Below, piece after piece: positions 22,943-29,149 of a DNA stretch of 29,149 nt (positions within the stretch are counted from its first letter, which is position 1; every line of letters begins with the position of its first letter). Below the pieces are notes generated by a model that was not told where the DNA came from, searched no databases, and was given only the letters and a program-made list of their open reading frames with translations. This DNA comes from Acidovorax delafieldii. GTDB taxonomy: Bacteria; Pseudomonadota; Gammaproteobacteria; Burkholderiales; Burkholderiaceae_C. Location: the NCBI GenBank assembly GCA_002377855.1, contig DFQQ01000018.1, forward strand, positions 1 to 29,149, read 5' to 3'. A program made the translations under genes and the position numbers.

Positions 22943-24079
22943 TCAGAAACGGTGACGCAGGCCAACGGTAAAGCCTGTGCGGCTTTTCGCGCCGTTGACG
23001 CCCACACCTGCGGCACTGCTGGTGAGGCTCACATTGCCCTTCAGGCGTGTGTTGTCAACCTCAATGTAGGCATCGGTGCGCTTAGAGAAGGCATAGTCCA
23101 AAGCCATGGTGAAGAAGTTGGCGGTGGCGTCAGCAGTGGCAGTGGCGCCCGATTGCTTTGCATGGAAGTAGTGAGCACCCAGGTTGATTTGGGGAGTCAG
23201 TTGATAACCCACGCCCAGCTTGTAAATAGTGCGCTTGTTAGCGGTCAGGAAAGCAGGGCCGCCAAACCCGCCATTGATCGTGCCTTGCCACATGGCGCCC
23301 AGCACAGCCAGATCGACAGGGCTGGTCAGCGGATCCACCTTGTTCTCACCGTAGCCAGCGTTGAAGTACCACTGACCCATGCGATAAGAGCCGCCCAGGG
23401 TCCAGGCTTCCACTTCTTTGCCGGAAGCAAATTTGTAGCCTTCATAACCCACGCCCGCTGCCAAACCACCCGACGCATAGCGCAGGTAGCCGCCCACCGT
23501 TTTTCCGCCGGTAGGGCTCTTTTCATCAAAAGAGTATTGCAAAGCGCCACGCACAGGACCCACTTCGGCCATGTACTTGATCATGTTGTCAGCGCGCGCA
23601 CCCAACGCGAAACCGATTTCAGGCTTGTACACATCCATGTACGGCGAGTAGGGGTACGAAGCGTAGGTGCTGGTGACCAGATCGAACAGCACGTTGTACT
23701 GACGGCCGAGCGTTACGCGGCCATAGCCGCCTTGCAAGCCCACCCAAGACTGCTGGAAATAAGGGCCGGTGGCACCGGAGTTTGGCGATCCAGTGTCGGC
23801 GCCAAAACGGTTTTCCATGTTGACGAGCGCCTTGGTGCCGCCGCCCAGGTCCTCAGAAACGTTGATACCCCAACGGCTTTGCGACATGCCACCGCCAACG
23901 AGTTGGTTCAACGACTGCGCGTTATTGGCGGCCGGGCCCTCATTGTTGGTGTGGCGATAAGCCACGTCCACGATACCGTAAAGCTGCACCGAACTGGCGC
24001 TGGCTTGTGCAAATGCAGAACCGGATACGAGAGCAACAGCTCCCAGGGCGAACAGTCTCTTGGCGTCAACTTTTTTCAT
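22943..24079 (-). CDS. Gram-negative porin (porin 1)
   Basis: This 378-residue outer-membrane porin has a signal peptide cleaved near residue 24 (SAFA), then SSVQLYGIVDVAYR, SRWGINVSEDLGGGTKALVNMENRF, WVGLQGGYGRVTLGRQYN and a C-terminal GLRHRF ending in phenylalanine, as outer-membrane barrels require. These mark the 16-strand general porin family of beta-proteobacteria. It forms trimeric diffusion channels for small solutes. I chose the ATG at 24079 (MKKVDAKRLF), with AAGAGATGGG upstream; the ATG at 24088 sits directly against the purine stretch. It has its own terminator and a promoter region with two palindromes, suggesting regulated expression. It is distinct from porin 2 and unlikely to be a recent copy. 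Confidence 0.93.
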   Translation of the reverse strand: MKKVDAKRLFALGAVALVSGSAFAQASASSVQLYGIVDVAYRHTNNEGPAANNAQSLNQLVGGGMSQSRWGINVSEDLGGGTKALVNMENRFGADTGSPNSGATGPYFQQSWVGLQGGYGRVTLGRQYNVLFDLVTSTYASYPYSPYMDVYKPEIGFALGARADNMIKYMAEVGPVRGALQYSFDEKSPTGGKTVGGYLRYASGGLAAGVGYEGYKFASGKEVEAWTLGGSYRMGQWYFNAGYGENKVDPLTSPVDLAVLGAMWQGTINGGFGGPAFLTANKRTIYKLGVGYQLTPQINLGAHYFHAKQSGATATADATANFFTMALDYAFSKRTDAYIEVDNTRLKGNVSLTSSAAGVGVNGAKSRTGFTVGLRHRF

Positions 24080-24186
24080 GGATCCCATCTCTTTCTGAGG
24101 TTGATGTGGTACCTAGGCAGTTTAGTAAGCACCCTCTTCTACGGGACTCCTTTGTTGCTCAATCCCTACACAGGGTTTCCCTAATA

Positions 24187-24198
24187 GAACGACCGTTC
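24187..24198. promoter_or_regulatory. Palindrome GAAC-GACC-GTTC in the porin 1 promoter
   Basis: The inverted repeat GAACGACCGTTC resembles operators of TetR-family repressors. It lies about 110 bases before the porin 1 ATG, within the spacer of the candidate promoter. No TetR gene is in the window, so the regulator is unknown. Confidence 0.4.
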
Positions 24199-24211
24199 GA
24201 TTTTTAAATCA

Positions 24212-24228
24212 ATTCACCTTGAGTGAAT
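24212..24228. promoter_or_regulatory. Palindrome ATTCAC-N5-GTGAAT upstream of porin 1
   Basis: A perfect six-base inverted repeat with a five-base spacer lies directly upstream of the candidate -35 box of porin 1. Position would suit an activator or a second repressor site. Seen by eye only. Confidence 0.35.
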
Positions 24229-24390
24229 GAAACCAGTAGCGGTCGCTAGTAAGTTTTTCGACTTCCGCCGCCCAGCCTCAGCGCACTTTGAAGCCCTGAA
24301 GGCAGGGGTATGCGCACGCAGGATCAGTTCCACTCGCCTCAAGTGCGTGAGGACCAGCACCAGCGGAACGCTCGAAATGGGCCAAAAAAC

Positions 24391-24425
24391 AAAAAGCCAC
24401 CCAACTTTCGTTGGGTGGCTTTTTT
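24391..24425 (-). terminator. Strong intrinsic terminator of porin 2
   Basis: A perfect 15-base stem, AAAAAGCCACCCAAC (24391-24405) with its complement (24410-24424), closes a TTTC loop. Read on the minus strand it follows the porin 2 stop by about 37 bases and is continued by a T-rich tract. The A/T ends make it able to work on both strands. Confidence 0.9.
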
Positions 24426-24461
24426 CCAGTCTAAGCAAGCGAGCGCAAGGCTCGCATCACA

Positions 24462-25502
24462 TTAGAAGGAGTGACGAATGCCGAACTCGTAACCGTTGGC
24501 GTTCTTGCCAGCGACTTGAGTGAAGGACAGGCCGCCAGGAGTAGCGCCGAAAGTAGCTGCGCCCTTGTTCTTCACGTGAGCAACAGTACCGTACAGAGCA
24601 GTGCGCTTGGACAGGTCGTACACGTAGCCGATAGCGAACTTCTGAGCGTCGTTGCCGCTGTTCTTCAGGTCCACGTCGTTGTAGGAAACGCGCACGGTGC
24701 CTGGGCCCACGGGAGCAGTCAGACCCAGCAGGTAGCTTTGGTATTTGACTTCAACAGCGGCCTTGTTCTTTTCTTGGTTGAAGCCGATGAATGGCTTCAC
24801 CACGCCCAGGTCGTAGCTGGCGAAAATGTTGAACTGGTCAGCGTCTTGAGCAGCGGAAGCGCCACGGCCCTTAGCGAAAGCAACTGCTGTGTCCAGAGGA
24901 CCGTTGCGGTAGCCCAGACGTGCGCCCAGGTAGTCGCCAGCCTTGTCATAAGCAGCGTTCGACAGGGACTCGCCGAACACGTATTGCACTTGACCGTAGA
25001 AGCCGCCCAGGTTCGAAGGCAGGATGTAGCTGATGCCGTTGCCCTTACGGGTTTCGATCACGCCAGCAAAGTGGTTCTTGCCGATAGAAGCGCCAACGCC
25101 GTTATCGCCGAACACGTCAGCTGCTGTGGAGTTGACATAGCCAACGGTCAGTTCGCGACCCAGGCGCACTTCACCGAAGCCACCAGCCAGGCTGAGAGTG
25201 GAACGACGCTTGAATTCAAAGCCAGGGCCTGTTGCGCCGCCGCCGTTGCCAGCGCCAGTATCGTTAGCAACAGCGCCTTCGAGCCAGAAGCCGGCCTTCA
25301 GACCGCCACCCAGGTCTTCTTCACCGCGGAAGCCCAGACGGCTGGAAGCCAGACCGCTGTTGGTCACGCCGGTCACGGAAGTGCCACCGGAAGAAACACG
25401 GCCGACGCCAGCGTCAACGATACCGAACAGCGTCACGGAAGACTGAGCCATTGCAGCGCCGGAAGCAGCCAGCACAGCCAGGGCAATCAGGGATTTTTTC
25501 AT
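24462..25502 (-). CDS. Omp32-like major porin (porin 2)
   Basis: This 346-residue outer-membrane porin has a signal peptide cleaved after AMA (residue 19), giving a mature start QSSVTLFGIVDAG. Other marks are LGFRGEEDLGGGLKAGFWLEG, FEFKRRSTLSL, GEVRLGRE, LSKRTALYG and a terminal GIRHSF. These match closely what I recall of Omp32, the anion-selective major porin of Acidovorax delafieldii. The gene uses a narrow set of codons and is less GC-rich at third positions than its neighbours, as expected for a very highly expressed protein. GGAGT precedes the ATG. A strong terminator follows it, and the upstream gap allows a long leader. Confidence 0.94.
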   Translation of the reverse strand: MKKSLIALAVLAASGAAMAQSSVTLFGIVDAGVGRVSSGGTSVTGVTNSGLASSRLGFRGEEDLGGGLKAGFWLEGAVANDTGAGNGGGATGPGFEFKRRSTLSLAGGFGEVRLGRELTVGYVNSTAADVFGDNGVGASIGKNHFAGVIETRKGNGISYILPSNLGGFYGQVQYVFGESLSNAAYDKAGDYLGARLGYRNGPLDTAVAFAKGRGASAAQDADQFNIFASYDLGVVKPFIGFNQEKNKAAVEVKYQSYLLGLTAPVGPGTVRVSYNDVDLKNSGNDAQKFAIGYVYDLSKRTALYGTVAHVKNKGAATFGATPGGLSFTQVAGKNANGYEFGIRHSF

Positions 25503-25682
25503 TGCGAGTTACTCCAAGGTTAAACATAGGGCGCCGGTACGGGGGGTCTATGGTGAAAGCACCTGCACAGTCCCGCCGGTTCCCCGGGCCAACCTCCTGG
25601 TGGGGAAGTTGCGTCTATTGCACCAGAGCCCGACTGGTTTCGCAAAGGAATTCACCCACAATTGTCCGGAACAGGGAAAATC

Positions 25683-25698
25683 GTTGCAGTGGTGCAAC
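25683..25698. promoter_or_regulatory. Palindrome GTTGCA-GTGG-TGCAAC between porin 2 and coq7
   Basis: A perfect six-base inverted repeat with a four-base spacer lies in the gap between the divergent porin 2 and coq7 genes. It could be a hairpin in the porin leader or an operator. A related ATTGCACCA lies near 25617. Confidence 0.35.
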
Positions 25699-25759
25699 AT
25701 CCACCATAGTCATCACTTCGCCATTTTTCCTCTGGAGGGCGAAGGTTTTTAGCCGCGTT

Positions 25760-25788
25760 TTTGTATCTTTTTGCAATTAATACGTCAA
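25760..25788 (-). promoter_or_regulatory. Candidate promoter of porin 2
   Basis: On the minus strand TTGACG (25788-25783) is followed after 17 bases by TACAAA (25765-25760). Transcription would start near 25753, giving a leader of about 250 bases. The boxes lie within 45 bases of the coq7 start, so the two divergent promoters must overlap. Confidence 0.45.
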
Positions 25789-25801
25789 TTTCACTTGAAG
25801 T

Positions 25802-26419
25802 ATGGACCGCTTACTTTCCAGCCTAGACAACGCACTGCGCACTCTTTTTTCAAAACCGCATGCGAGTGAAGCTTCGCCTGCTGCGAATATTGAAGAAGGG
25901 CCGCTTGATGCGGAGCAGAAGAAGCTCGCAGGCGCTCTCATGCGGGTAAATCATGTGGGAGAAGTGTGCGCCCAGGCGCTGTACAGCGCCCAGGCCTTGG
26001 CCACCCATGACCACGCTCTGCGCCAACACCTATTGGAAGCAGCACGAGAGGAAACCGATCATCTGGCCTGGACTCGTGATCGATTGCAGGCTTTGGGGAG
26101 TCGCCCCAGCTTGCTCAACCCCCTGTGGTTCTCAGGTGCGTTTGCCTTGGGGTTTGTTGCGGCCAAGGTGAGCGACCGCGTCAGTCTGGGTTTTGTGGCC
26201 GAGACTGAACACCAAGTAGCCACCCATCTGCAAAGTCACCTACTCCGGCTGCCGGACGCCGACTTGGCCTCCCGCGCAGTGGTCGAGCGCATGAAGGGTG
26301 ACGAAGAAAGACATGCCGAGCAGGCGCTGCAGCGTGGGGCATTGCCGCTGCCGGGCGTTGCCAAAGGGTTGATGCGAATGGCTGCCAAAGTGATGACCAC
26401 CACTGCGCACCGTATTTAG
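25802..26419 (+). CDS. coq7: 2-polyprenyl-3-methyl-6-methoxybenzoquinol 5-hydroxylase (Coq7)
   Basis: This 205-residue di-iron monooxygenase adds the last hydroxyl group in ubiquinone synthesis, at the membrane surface. The iron ligands are visible in the expected order: E54 in NHVGE, E84 and H87 in ETDH, E136 in AETEH, and E168 and H171 in EERH. Many proteobacteria use the flavin enzyme UbiF here instead; Coq7 is usual in Burkholderiales. The ATG at 25802 has only a weak GAAG ribosome binding site. It diverges from porin 2 and is followed 13 bases later by a dispersed repeat. Confidence 0.96.
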   Translation: MDRLLSSLDNALRTLFSKPHASEASPAANIEEGPLDAEQKKLAGALMRVNHVGEVCAQALYSAQALATHDHALRQHLLEAAREETDHLAWTRDRLQALGSRPSLLNPLWFSGAFALGFVAAKVSDRVSLGFVAETEHQVATHLQSHLLRLPDADLASRAVVERMKGDEERHAEQALQRGALPLPGVAKGLMRMAAKVMTTTAHRI

Positions 26420-26432
26420 ATCAACGGCAAAC

Positions 26433-26530
26433 CTAAGAGCCCTCTGCACGAACCACCGCACCGTGCGCATCTAGGGCCTCAGGCTCGGGATGGTTGCACG
26501 TGCTCCTCATAGATACACAGCTATTGCTGC
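26433..26530. repeat. Intergenic repeat, family D2, copy 1
   Basis: Bases 26433-26472 match 29059-29098 at 34 of 40 positions, and weaker similarity continues through a TTGCA-TACTC-CAATAGCTA-like tail. Both copies are on the plus strand and start 12-13 bases after a stop codon (coq7 here, ilvA there). The remaining gap up to 26636 includes an AGTGGG-N6-CCCACT hairpin (26597-26614) without a T-run. Confidence 0.65.
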
Positions 26531-26636
26531 GTATTGCGCTCGGCTACTCCCCCAATCCTCGGCACACGCTTGCCGCGCCGCTCTTGCAAAGCGTTTAGTG
26601 GGTTCCGTCCCACTCCGCGCAGGGCCTCCTAGTTGC

Positions 26637-27086
26637 TCAGGCTTCCACCAACTCAAACCCGGTGGTGATCTCAGCCGTTTTGCCCAGCATGATGCTGGCC
26701 GAGCAGTACTTTTCGTGGCTCATGGCGATAGCGCGCTCTACAGCGGCTACAGGAATACCGCGCCCGGTCACCGTGAAGTGCATGTGGATCTTGGTGAAGA
26801 CTTTGGGATCCACATCCGCGCGCTCTGAAGTCAACTTGACGCTGCAGCCCCGCACATCGTGGCGACCCCGCTTGAGGATCAACACCACGTCGTACGCCGT
26901 GCACCCACCGGTCCCTGCCAGCACGGTTTCCATGGGGCGAGGAGCCAGGTTCTGCCCACCGTTGGCCGAGTTGGCTGCGTCTGGCGCGCCGTCCATCGTC
27001 AAAACATGACCGCTTCCCGTCTCTGCGACAAAACCCATTCCGGACCGTGTGCCGGAGGCTCCGGTCCAACTGACTGTGCATTCCAT
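26637..27086 (-). CDS. OsmC family protein
   Basis: This 149-residue protein belongs to the OsmC/Ohr fold, in the YhfA-like branch. The two redox cysteines are C62 in GTGGCTAYD and C128 in EKYCSAS. Family members reduce organic hydroperoxides through a cysteine pair, but YhfA-type members are poorly characterised. There is no signal peptide, so it acts in the cytoplasm. The ATG at 27086 has an excellent AAGGAG about ten bases upstream. It is transcribed alone, converging with coq7 and diverging from the candidate small RNA and ilvA. Confidence 0.92.
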   Translation of the reverse strand: MECTVSWTGASGTRSGMGFVAETGSGHVLTMDGAPDAANSANGGQNLAPRPMETVLAGTGGCTAYDVVLILKRGRHDVRGCSVKLTSERADVDPKVFTKIHMHFTVTGRGIPVAAVERAIAMSHEKYCSASIMLGKTAEITTGFELVEA

Positions 27087-27205
27087 TTTGTGTTTTCTCC
27101 TTTGGGCGCATTAGAACCGCTCCAACGCGTGGTTTTTTTCTCACGGTTTTGCCCGACCATCGGCGGCACGCACAGGATTTTGCTGCGTCGCAACAAGCAT
27201 CAGGC

Positions 27206-27350
27206 TAGAATTCATCCATGCGCGGTTGTTTTGAAACAAAAATGACCGATGGCAACCAGTGAAAACGCTGACTTGCCCGCTCCGATTGTCTCCTCCATCT
27301 CCTCAAAGGATGGATTCAGCCCCAAGCCTCACGGCCTGGGGCTTTTTTTT
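27206..27350 (+). ncRNA. Candidate small RNA or terminated leader upstream of ilvA
   Basis: A -10-like TAGAAT (27206-27211) suggests a start near 27218. Then follow the palindrome TTGTTT-TG-AAACAA (27226-27239), a hairpin TCCATC-N9-GATGGA (27294-27314) and, at once, an intrinsic terminator (27318-27350). That gives an RNA of about 130 bases ending well before the ilvA ATG. No good -35 box is seen. A tiny reading frame MTDGNQ starts at 27242. An ilvA attenuator is the alternative, but I see no run of branched-chain amino acid codons. Confidence 0.45.
27318..27350 (+). terminator. Intrinsic terminator between osmC and ilvA
   Basis: AGCCCCA pairs with TGGGGCT, with an inner GCC-TCAC-GGC extension across one mismatch, and eight T residues follow (27343-27350). 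It faces the plus strand, yet no annotated gene precedes it on that strand, which is the main reason to suspect a small RNA here. Confidence 0.8.
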
Positions 27351-27434
27351 GCTTCAGCGTTTACTGCCATGCACCCCACACCGGGCATCGCTTGCGCTGC
27401 GCTGCCTAAAAAGCAGGCATTTCGTGCCCCCCAC

Positions 27435-27468
27435 TATGATGTGTGCCCCGCCTGCTCTGCAGGGCGGG
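27435..27468 (+). promoter_or_regulatory. Candidate -10 box and hairpin just before ilvA
   Basis: TATGAT (27435-27440) resembles a -10 box, without a clear -35. The stem CCCGCC-TGC-TCT-GCA-GGGCGG (27447-27468, one bulged G) ends 15 bases before the ilvA ATG and no strong Shine-Dalgarno sequence is visible, so the hairpin could influence translation start. The rest of 27087-27434 outside the small-RNA candidate shows nothing I can name. Confidence 0.35.
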
Positions 27469-27483
27469 TGACCCTATCGCCCC

Positions 27484-29046
27484 ATGACACAGCCACTCAC
27501 CCCCGCCGATTACCTGAAAAAGATCCTGACCGCCCGCGTCTATGACGTGGCCGTGGAATCTCCCTTGGAGCCCGCCAAAAACCTGAGCCAGCGCCTGAAG
27601 AACCGGGTGCTCCTCAAGCGGGAAGACCAGCAACCCGTGTTCAGCTTCAAGCTGCGGGGGGCCTACAACAAGATGGCGCACCTGACTCCTGCGCAACTGG
27701 AGCGCGGCGTGATCTGCGCGTCGGCCGGCAACCACGCGCAAGGCGTGGCCATGAGTGCCAAGCGCCTGGGCGTGCGGGCCGTCATCGTGATGCCCACCAC
27801 AACCCCGCAACTCAAGGTGGATGCGGTGAAGGCGCTGGGGGGTGAGGTGGTGCTGCACGGCGACAGCTATTCAGACGCCTATGGACACTCCCTCAAGCTG
27901 GAGAAGGAACAGGGCCTGACGTTCGTGCACCCGTTCGACGACCCGGACGTGATCGCCGGGCAGGGCACCATTGCGATGGAAATCCTGCGCCAGCTGCAAA
28001 GCCTGGGCAGCAACCAGCTCAACGCGGTATTCGTGGCGATTGGCGGCGGCGGGCTGGTCAGCGGCGTGGCCAACTACATCAAGGCCGTGCGGCCCGAGGT
28101 CAAGATCATTGGCGTGCAGATGAATGACTCGGACGCGATGATCCAGTCCGTCAAGGCGCACGAGCGCGTCACGCTGGCCGACGTGGGGCTGTTCTCTGAC
28201 GGCACCGCCGTCAAGCTGGTAGGCGAAGAAACCTTCCGCATCGCGGCGGGGCTGGTGGACGAATTCATCACCGTGGACACCGACGCCGTGTGCGCCGCCA
28301 TCAAGGACGTGTTTGTCGACACGCGCAGCATCGTGGAGCCCGCCGGGGCCCTGGCTGTGGCCGCCATCAAGCAGTATGTGGACACGCACCACACCGAAGG
28401 CGAGACCTACGCCGCCATTTTGTGCGGCGCCAACATGAACTTCGACCGCCTGCGCTTTGTGGCCGAGCGTGCCGAGGTGGGCGAAGAGCGCGAAGCCCTG
28501 TTCGCCATCACCATCCCCGAAGAACGGGGCAGCTTCCGCCGCTTCTGCGAAGCCGTGGGCGGCCTGCCGGGCGGCCCGCGCAACGTGACAGAGTTCAACT
28601 ACCGCATCAGCGACGCTACCCGTGCCCATGTGTTCGTGGGCCTGACCACGCGCGGCAAGGGCGAATCCACCACGATCGCGCAGCATTTCAACCAGCAAGG
28701 GTTTGAAACGCTGGACCTGACGCACGACGAACTCGCCAAGGAGCATTTGCGCCACCTGGTGGGCGGCCACTCGGCCCTGGCACGAGACGAGCGGCTGCTG
28801 CGCTTTGTCTTCCCCGAGCGGCCCGGTGCGCTGCTCAAGTTCCTGAGCCTCATGCAGCCCACCTGGAACATCAGCCTCTTCCACTACCGCAACCAAGGGG
28901 CGGACTATGGGCGCATTCTGGTCGGCATGCAGGTACCCGCAGAAGACGCCGCCACGTTCGATGCCTTCCTGGCCACGCTGGGCTACCCTTACGTGGAGGA
29001 AACAAGCAACCCGGCCTACCGCTTGTTCCTGCGCGCAGGCTCTTGA
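27484..29046 (+). CDS. ilvA: Threonine ammonia-lyase (threonine deaminase), biosynthetic
   Basis: This 520-residue PLP enzyme converts threonine to 2-oxobutanoate and ammonia, the first step of isoleucine synthesis. The catalytic domain (about 1-320) shows the PLP lysine K56 in SFKLRGAYNKM, SAGNHAQG (80-87) and the phosphate-binding glycine loop GGGGL (187-191). Two ACT-like regulatory domains follow, roughly 335-420 and 430-510, marking the biosynthetic enzyme, inhibited by isoleucine in characterised members, rather than the short catabolic form. Length matches E. coli IlvA. The ATG at 27484 fits the family N-terminus, but the ribosome binding site is weak. A D2 repeat begins 12 bases after the stop. 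Confidence 0.97.
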   Translation: MTQPLTPADYLKKILTARVYDVAVESPLEPAKNLSQRLKNRVLLKREDQQPVFSFKLRGAYNKMAHLTPAQLERGVICASAGNHAQGVAMSAKRLGVRAVIVMPTTTPQLKVDAVKALGGEVVLHGDSYSDAYGHSLKLEKEQGLTFVHPFDDPDVIAGQGTIAMEILRQLQSLGSNQLNAVFVAIGGGGLVSGVANYIKAVRPEVKIIGVQMNDSDAMIQSVKAHERVTLADVGLFSDGTAVKLVGEETFRIAAGLVDEFITVDTDAVCAAIKDVFVDTRSIVEPAGALAVAAIKQYVDTHHTEGETYAAILCGANMNFDRLRFVAERAEVGEEREALFAITIPEERGSFRRFCEAVGGLPGGPRNVTEFNYRISDATRAHVFVGLTTRGKGESTTIAQHFNQQGFETLDLTHDELAKEHLRHLVGGHSALARDERLLRFVFPERPGALLKFLSLMQPTWNISLFHYRNQGADYGRILVGMQVPAEDAATFDAFLATLGYPYVEETSNPAYRLFLRAGS

Positions 29047-29058
29047 TAGAAATGACCT

Positions 29059-29149
29059 CTAGGGACCCTCTGCACGAATCACCGCGCCGTGTGCATCTGC
29101 GCAATCGGGCGGTCTGCCGCGTTGCAAATACTCGCAATAGCTACGGCTA
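29059..29149. repeat. Intergenic repeat, family D2, copy 2 (runs off the window)
   Basis: Bases 29059-29098 match 26433-26472 at 34 of 40 positions. The copy contains GCACG and CGTGTGC arms able to pair, and ends with TAGC-TACG-GCTA (29138-29149), a hairpin with a four-base loop cut by the window edge. It begins 12 bases after the ilvA stop. Confidence 0.65.

Larger units (their letters stand above)
24080..24461. other. Intergenic region between the two porin genes
   Basis: This 382-base gap carries the porin 1 leader and promoter region (24080-24230), with palindromes at 24187 and 24212, and the porin 2 terminator at 24391. A candidate porin 1 promoter on the minus strand is TTGATT at about 24211-24206 with a poor -10 box. 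Between 24230 and 24390 I see only short hairpins such as CCTCA-N6-TGAGG (24337-24352) and no gene. Confidence 0.4.

Noticed and set aside
22886..24184. A 432-codon open frame opposite porin 1
   Set aside because: The minus-strand reading is a complete porin with signal peptide and terminal phenylalanine; the opposite frame is a shadow.
26597..26614. AGTGGG-N6-CCCACT hairpin as a terminator of osmC
   Set aside because: The stem is only six bases and no T-run follows on either strand.
27249..27545. A 98-codon open frame upstream of and overlapping ilvA
   Set aside because: It runs through an intrinsic terminator and into ilvA in another frame, has no clear ribosome binding site and no domain.
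1..29149. CRISPR array, tRNA or rRNA genes, insertion sequences, prophage or toxin-antitoxin genes
   Set aside because: I found no regularly spaced repeats, no tRNA-like cloverleaf sequence, and no transposase, integrase or phage protein motif; the short repeats present are irregularly spaced and intergenic.

Overview
The window looks like chromosomal DNA of a beta-proteobacterium of the order Burkholderiales, most likely family Comamonadaceae and close to Acidovorax. This rests on high GC content, twin-arginine-type Bug (TctC) receptors, a beta-proteobacterial Coq7, a threonine deaminase with two regulatory domains, and two 16-strand porins, one strongly resembling Acidovorax Omp32. This is recognition from protein sequence, not a database result. 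I see no tRNA, rRNA, CRISPR array, phage gene, transposase or integrase.

Left region (1-11455). A long minus-strand array reads from 10404 down to the left edge: a fused enoyl-CoA hydratase/3-hydroxyacyl-CoA dehydrogenase, a thiolase, two acyl-CoA dehydrogenases, a PaaG-like hydratase/isomerase, a class III CoA-transferase, two Bug-type periplasmic receptors, and the first 13 codons of etfB. Together these can capture an organic acid, activate it with CoA, dehydrogenate it, pass electrons to ETF and shorten it by beta-oxidation. The gene set recalls the pim-type pathway for dicarboxylic acids; the actual substrate is not shown by the sequence. A LysR regulator (10559-11455) is divergent, and the shared intergenic region holds the inverted repeat TTGACA-GAC-TGTCAA over a candidate promoter.

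Middle (11456-22550). A 5'-nucleotidase-family lipoprotein is followed by a seven-gene minus-strand ABC peptide-transporter cluster: binding protein A, DppB-like permease, M20 amidohydrolase, binding protein B, DppC-like permease, and DppD- and DppF-like ATPases. It ends at a strong intrinsic terminator. Two divergent binding proteins and an embedded cytoplasmic amidohydrolase suggest import followed by hydrolysis of peptides or N-acyl amino acids.

Right region (22551-29149). Two minus-strand porins each have a clear terminator. Coq7 (plus), an OsmC-family protein (minus) and threonine deaminase IlvA (plus) follow. Between osmC and ilvA is a candidate small RNA ending in an intrinsic terminator.

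The main non-coding theme is several families of short intergenic repeats, most of them lying just after stop codons. I did not find a clear, undescribed multi-gene system. The most useful leads are the acid-degradation cluster with its unusual catalytic residues, the transporter/hydrolase cluster, the candidate small RNA and the repeat families.
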